Source: an uncultured Dehalococcoidia bacterium (GTDB taxonomy: Bacteria; Chloroflexota; Dehalococcoidia; Lucifugimonadales; UBA3495). Taken from it: DNA of 64,000 nt. A program made the position numbers and the translations under genes. The notes below the pieces were generated by a model. That model was not told the DNA's origin, did no database searches, and was given only the letters and a program-made list of their open reading frames with translations. Below are positions 59,993-64,000 of the stretch, piece by piece (the stretch's first letter is position 1; each line of letters begins with the position of its first letter). Location of the stretch: assembly GCA_951813535.1 (NCBI GenBank), contig OX638345.1, forward strand, positions 1,795,158 to 1,859,157, in the 5' to 3' direction.

Positions 59993-60616
59993 ATGATTGA
60001 CCGCAACTTGTACGAACTGAGCCGGATGCGGCGCTATACCGATCCCTTCGAGGACGAAGAGCCTTCGCCGGATCAAGAGGGATACGTTAAATGGTTTGGG
60101 CTGTGGGTCAAAGAGCCCACGCTGTTCGCCGTCGGATTCGTTTTGGCCGGGTTCCTGGTGGCCCTGGTAATCGCCCGGGCGCTGCTCGTCGGTCGCGCCG
60201 ACTGGCTGCCCGCCGGCGAGTGGTGGTTCGAGATCGGATTCATGGCCATCATCGTGCTGATGTGCGGCGTTTCCTGCAGCATGTTTATTTGCGGGTCCAT
60301 CGCGGTCCGGCGGCAGATCCGCCACATGAACGCCCGGATCGCCCGCTGGGACGACGCAACCCCCGATGAGGTCGAGCAAATCGTCCGCGCGGCGGACCGG
60401 AGGCTCAACCAACGCATTTTATGGCGCGTCGTTTTTTGGCTCGCCGCCATGGGCGGCCTGTTCGCGATTTTCGGAACCACGTTGCTGTTCCCGTGGGGAG
60501 GCACGCCGGCCTTTATTGCGAGTACGGCGGCCGCGGTGGTGGTCAGTGTGTTGTGGAATTGGCAGGCCAACCGGGTGTTTGCCTTTGCGAACCGGTGGAT
60601 GAAACGCCCGTCGTGA
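59993..60616 (+). CDS. Four-helix membrane protein of unknown function
   Basis: The 207-residue protein has a charged N terminus (MIDRNLYELSRMRRYTDPFE), two helices (LFAVGFVLAGFLVALVIARA; IGFMAIIVLMCGVSCSMFIC), a basic cytoplasmic loop with a helix (RRQIRHMNARIARWDDATPD), and two more helices (VVFWLAAMGGLFAIFGTTLL; FIASTAAAVVVSVLWNWQAN). No family was recognised. It lies between the two glycine dehydrogenase genes on the same strand. Confidence 0.7.
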   Translation: MIDRNLYELSRMRRYTDPFEDEEPSPDQEGYVKWFGLWVKEPTLFAVGFVLAGFLVALVIARALLVGRADWLPAGEWWFEIGFMAIIVLMCGVSCSMFICGSIAVRRQIRHMNARIARWDDATPDEVEQIVRAADRRLNQRILWRVVFWLAAMGGLFAIFGTTLLFPWGGTPAFIASTAAAVVVSVLWNWQANRVFAFANRWMKRPS

Positions 60617-60737
60617 TGGCAGGCCACGCCGAAGTTAGAGACTGAACAAAACTGTGCAATGGCGGTTCCATCCCGCAACCCCATGACCCGGGTAAGCGAT
60701 GGCAGGAACGGCCACAAAAACCAGGAGACAACGGACG

Positions 60738-62207
60738 ATGTTGAATAAAGGCGGCAACCGAGACACCACGAGGCTGCTGATGGATCGCAGCGTGCCGGGC
60801 CGGGTCGGGGTGGTTACTCCCGGCCTGGATGTGCCGGCCGCCCCGCTGCCGGATGCGGCATACCTGCGCGACGATCTGCCGCTCCCCGAGGTTTCAGAGC
60901 CCGAGGTGGTTCAGTACTTCACTTCTCTGAGCCAGTTGAACTTCAGCATCGACACCCACTTCTACCCGCTGGGTTCGTGCACAATGAAGTACAACCCCAA
61001 GATTAACGACGAAGTCGCCTTCCTCCCCGGATTCGCCGGGATCCATCCGCAGCAGCCGGCCGAACAGTCCCAGGGAGCATTGGAGTTGCTGTATCGGTTG
61101 CAGGACTTCCTGACCGAAGTCACCGGCATGGCTGCGACCAGCCTGGCGACCCTCGCCGGCGCCCACGGCGAACTGGGCGGCGTGCTCATGATGCGGGCAT
61201 ATCACCTGGCCCGTGGCGACTCCGGCCGTACCAAGATGGGCATCCCGGACAGCGCCCACGGCACCAACCCTGCCTCAGCGGCGATGGCCGGCTTCGACGT
61301 GGTCACCATCCCGTCGGATGCGGACGGCAACACGGACCTCGTTGCGTTGAGGGAGATCGCCACCGATGACCTGGCCGGCGTGATGATCACCCTGCCCAGC
61401 ACCCTGGGCCTGTTCGACACCAACATCCTCGAGGTATGCCAGATCGTCCATGAATGCGGCGGCCTCGTTTACGGCGATGGCGCGAACATGAACGCGCTGC
61501 TCGGACGCGCCAAGCTGGGCGAGTTGGGCTTCGATGTCTGCCACCTGAACCTGCACAAGACCTTCAGCACGCCACACGGCGGCGGCGGACCCGGCGCCGG
61601 CCCGGTTTGTTGCGTCGAGAACCTGGCGCCTTATCTGGCCGCTCCGGTCGTCGCGGTGAACGACGCTGGCGAATATTCCCTGGCTGAACCCGACCAGAGC
61701 ATCGGCAAGATCAGCGGCTTTCACGGCAACTTTGGCGTCCTGGTCCGCGCCTACACCTACATCCGCACCCTCGGCGCGGCCGGCTTGCTCTCCATCAGCG
61801 GCAACGCCGTACTCAACGCCAACTACATCATGGAGTCGCTCAAGGACATTTACGAACTGCCCTATGATCGAACGTGCATGCACGAGGTTGTTTTCTCCGC
61901 CGACCGCCAGCGTGAACGTGGGGTCAGCGGCCTGGAGGTGGCGAAGCGGCTACTGGACTACGGTTTCCACGCCCCGACCATGTACTTCCCGCTGATCGTC
62001 CACGAAGCCCTGATGATCGAGCCCACCGAATCGGAAACCATGGAAACGCTGGACGCATTCATTGACGCCCTGCGCCTCATCGATTCGGAGGCGACCGCCG
62101 AACCCGAACTGGTCCAGCACGCTCCGCACACCACGCCGGTCTCCCGGCTCGATGAAGCAACGGCAGCACGCCGCCCCGTGCTGCGCTGGGAGGCAGCCGC
62201 GGACTGA
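60738..62207 (+). CDS. gcvPB: Glycine dehydrogenase (decarboxylating) subunit 2
   Basis: The 489-residue protein has the subunit-2 pattern: SQLNFSIDTHFYPLGSCTMK and YNPKINDEVAFLPGFAGIHP, DSAHGTNPASAAMAGFDVV, and the PLP lysine in VCHLNLHKTFSTPHGGGGPG. It carries the PLP of the P-protein. AGGAG before the ATG at 60738 is preferred over the ATG at 60699. The end of the protein has a variable tail. gcvT and gcvH are not in the window. Confidence 0.95.
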   Translation: MLNKGGNRDTTRLLMDRSVPGRVGVVTPGLDVPAAPLPDAAYLRDDLPLPEVSEPEVVQYFTSLSQLNFSIDTHFYPLGSCTMKYNPKINDEVAFLPGFAGIHPQQPAEQSQGALELLYRLQDFLTEVTGMAATSLATLAGAHGELGGVLMMRAYHLARGDSGRTKMGIPDSAHGTNPASAAMAGFDVVTIPSDADGNTDLVALREIATDDLAGVMITLPSTLGLFDTNILEVCQIVHECGGLVYGDGANMNALLGRAKLGELGFDVCHLNLHKTFSTPHGGGGPGAGPVCCVENLAPYLAAPVVAVNDAGEYSLAEPDQSIGKISGFHGNFGVLVRAYTYIRTLGAAGLLSISGNAVLNANYIMESLKDIYELPYDRTCMHEVVFSADRQRERGVSGLEVAKRLLDYGFHAPTMYFPLIVHEALMIEPTESETMETLDAFIDALRLIDSEATAEPELVQHAPHTTPVSRLDEATAARRPVLRWEAAAD

Positions 62208-62250
62208 TTCCGTCCGCGCCACCAGAGCCGCGGGCTCACCGCAACGAAGA

Positions 62251-62276
62251 GGCCGTCCTTCGACTGAAGGACGGCC
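62251..62276. terminator. Hairpin between convergent genes
   Basis: GGCCGTCCTTC (62251-62261) pairs perfectly with GAAGGACGGCC (62266-62276), loop GACT. On the minus strand it is followed by TCTTCGTT. It probably ends transcription of the dehydrogenase gene and perhaps of gcvPB. Confidence 0.7.
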
Positions 62277-62303
62277 CATCTGTGTCCGGGTGCGTCCGTA
62301 CGA

Positions 62304-63239
62304 CTAACCGCCCTGCTCCTCCAGCGCCCGCCGCAAATCCTCGGGATCAACCTCGACTTCGATGCCGGCCCGTTCCTCCTGCAAAAGCATTGCCACCCGC
62401 GAGTCGCGACCGGCCCAACCTCGGTTGATAGCCTCGGTCATCTCAGCCAATGTGGTGTTGGCCAGTTTCATGGGCACGTCGAACTCTCGGCCGACCGCCA
62501 CGGCCAGGTCCACGTCCTTGCGCGCCAGCCGCAGGGCGAAGTCCGGCGGATCGTAGTCATTGATCAGGAAGTGCTGGGCCAGTCCCTCAAACATCCCGCG
62601 GCGTCCGCCGGCCCCCTTGCGCACGGCCAGCCACAGCGCCAATGGGTCGACCCCAGCCTTGATGCCCATGGTGAACACCTCGGCCAGCGCGGTCTGGACG
62701 ATGTAGCCGGCGCAGTTGTGCACCAGTTTGGCGACGGCGCCGCTGCCGATGGGACCGACGTAATAGGCGGCGTCGCCGATGGAGTCGAGGACCGCTTTGT
62801 GCTGGTCGAACACCGCCTTGTCCCCGCCGACCCAGATGGCCAGCCGGCCACTGGAGGCGCCGGCCGGGCCCCCGCTCACGGGGGCGTCCAGCACGTTGAT
62901 CCCCTGCGCCGCCACTCGGTCATGTATCTGCCGGATCAGCGTGGGCGAACTGGTGCTGAGGTCAAAGTAGGTTTTGCCCGCTGACATGCCCGACATGATC
63001 CCGTCTTCGCCCAGCGACACCGCCTCGACTTCCACCGGCCCGGGCAGCGAGGTGAACACCACGTCGGTTGCTTCTGCCACCTCTCGGGGGTTGTCGGCCC
63101 ATTGTGCCCCCGCTTCCAGATGTTGGGTTGCGGCCTCGCGTCGGATGTCGTGGACCACCATCTCGTTTCCGCCGCGCAGGCAGTTGTATGCCATGCTGGC
63201 GCCCATCGTCCCGAGACCTATAAATCCTACTTTCGCCAT
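62304..63239 (-). CDS. 3-hydroxyisobutyrate-dehydrogenase-like NAD(P)-dependent beta-hydroxyacid dehydrogenase
   Basis: The 311-residue protein has the family motifs in order: VGFIGLGTMGASMAYN (NAD(P)-binding), FTSLPGPVEVEAV, FDLSTSSPTLIRQI, DAPVSGGPAGASSG (substrate binding) and GSGAVAKLVHNCAGYIVQ with the catalytic Lys. It oxidises a short beta-hydroxy acid or reduces the semialdehyde. AGGAG touches the ATG at 63248 but lies nine bases before the ATG at 63239, so 63239 is chosen. Repeat R copy 3 lies just upstream. Confidence 0.92.
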   Translation of the reverse strand: MAKVGFIGLGTMGASMAYNCLRGGNEMVVHDIRREAATQHLEAGAQWADNPREVAEATDVVFTSLPGPVEVEAVSLGEDGIMSGMSAGKTYFDLSTSSPTLIRQIHDRVAAQGINVLDAPVSGGPAGASSGRLAIWVGGDKAVFDQHKAVLDSIGDAAYYVGPIGSGAVAKLVHNCAGYIVQTALAEVFTMGIKAGVDPLALWLAVRKGAGGRRGMFEGLAQHFLINDYDPPDFALRLARKDVDLAVAVGREFDVPMKLANTTLAEMTEAINRGWAGRDSRVAMLLQEERAGIEVEVDPEDLRRALEEQGG

Positions 63240-63332
63240 CACTTTCATCTCCTGGGAAAATAGTCCCTCCGAAGGAGGGTCTCGCCGGCATTCTATCAGA
63301 GGGGCGTTGCTGAAAGTGGCGCCGCGCTCGTG

Positions 63333-63572
63333 CGTACCCAGTATGGGCAGTCGGTCAGCATCAGGATTATCAGGATTCATGGATTGCCCGGCTTGAGGGA
63401 TTAGCCGGATTGAGACCATTTGGGGCCGAGCCCTCCTAATCCTGATAATCCATAAATCCGGCCAATCCTGATTCTGACGTTTCCCCGCCCGCAATGACGC
63501 AGAGCCCTCGTAATCCCGATAATCCATAAATCCGGCAAATCCTGATTCTGACGATTTACGAAGGTGGGTACG
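63333..63572. repeat. Dispersed palindromic repeat R, copy 3 (longest)
   Basis: The element is about 240 bp, opens with CGTACCCA, contains two internal units each ending AATCCTGATTCTGACG, and closes with AAGGTGGGTACG, the inverse of the opening. Bases 63409-63470 match copy 2 in reverse. Confidence 0.8.
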
Positions 63573-63591
63573 TATGACCAACACCCTCCCC

Positions 63592-63621
63592 TTGACACTA
63601 CGCGAACGTCTGTTCCATAAT
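63592..63621 (+). promoter_or_regulatory. Strong outward promoter at the window end
   Basis: TTGACA (63592-63597) and CATAAT (63616-63621) are 18 bases apart. It shares CCTTGACACTACG with the tRNA promoter. Confidence 0.75.
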
Positions 63622-64000
63622 GGTCTCCGTCAGGTTAGAAACTTTTGCCAGAGCCGCGAGGTCGTTTACGACCATTCGTTAGCATCAAAATCGCATAACC
63701 GGCCATGGGAACCACCCGGGACTGTCGTCAGCCCAACAACTCAGCGCGTAGTCCAAATGGCCACAGGAGCAGCTGCCTTCCTGGACGTGCCAGCGTCATG
63801 CCGCAACCGTCGATCCTGGCAGTAAAAGCCCATGCGTACCACCCCCGGCCGTGGGGCTAACGAACGACCATCCGGCTCTGGCACTCATTGATCGATCACC
63901 ACCTGACCACCGCCAGCAACCAGCCAGCCACCTTCCCGGAGACCACCAGAATGCACGAACCCTAACGCCCGTTCCACCGGAGCGAAACATGATCCATCGC
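63622..64000 (+). other. Possible long leader to a gene beyond the window
   Basis: No gene is supported in these 380 bases. An ATG at 63989 with GGAG upstream could start a gene cut by the window edge, which would give the promoter at 63592 a leader of about 360 bases. I recognised no riboswitch or RNA gene in it. Confidence 0.3.

Noticed and set aside
63333-63572. CRISPR array
   Set aside because: The repeated AATCCTGATAATCC words are irregularly spaced, inverted as well as direct, and there are no uniform spacers or cas genes.

Overview
The window is a 64-kb piece of a high-GC bacterial chromosome. Its gene content suggests an uncultured, aerobic, heterotrophic Chloroflexota bacterium of the SAR202/Dehalococcoidia type. 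This is an inference from the gene families: a two-domain CaiB/BaiF CoA-transferase, a thiolase with a DUF35 partner, amidohydrolase-2, several NHL propellers, VOC proteins, many MFS carriers, and GAF/PAS regulators with OmpR-type DNA-binding ends. No rRNA or taxonomic marker other than dnaA is present.

Layout. 1-15.2 kb is mostly metabolic: a 5'-truncated BNR/sortilin-like protein, a cupin, a lipoprotein M28 peptidase, a fused CoA-transferase, a HAD protein, a DUF35/thiolase pair, a MidA-type methyltransferase, a histidine-decarboxylase-like enzyme fused to two ACT domains, and an amidohydrolase. At 15.5-16.9 kb an IS110-family element has split a dispersed palindromic repeat; its bridge RNA, with both guide loops, can be read directly. 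17-21.5 kb holds an NHL protein, a VOC protein and two transporters.

21.7-31.5 kb is the most unusual segment. Two tandem GAF-PAS-kinase-receiver-winged-helix regulators each carry an in-frame TGA at codon 55 and have lost the histidine of the kinase H-box. They follow a promoter region with four TTGTGAA boxes in 11-bp phased pairs. About 3.3 kb past the second copy lies a deiodinase-like gene whose in-frame TGA sits exactly at the family's selenocysteine position, followed by a perfect SECIS-like hairpin. The organism therefore probably makes selenoproteins, and the regulators may be selenoproteins too.

31.8-39 kb carries another MFS carrier, a catalytically degraded restriction-type nuclease, a gamma-glutamyltransferase, a fused nucleotidyltransferase-HEPN protein and an amidase. 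39-50 kb is an accessory zone, in parts richer in AT: short lipoproteins, a frameshifted membrane gene, an IS1595 transposase, a cytosine methyltransferase-like protein without its catalytic motif, strong hairpins, a structured-RNA candidate, and relics of IS5, IS630 and IS1182 elements. A 24-bp sequence has inserted cleanly into two of these transposase genes.

50.5-63.2 kb returns to ordinary chromosome: tRNA-Arg(CCT) and tRNA-Ala(CGC) with a clear promoter, an NHL propeller, dnaA, a DNA methyltransferase, an MFS carrier, a flavin-type oxidase and a DAO oxidoreductase, glycine dehydrogenase subunits 1 and 2 separated by a membrane gene, and a 3-hydroxyisobutyrate-dehydrogenase-like enzyme. 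The window ends with a large copy of the dispersed repeat and a strong promoter facing out of the window.
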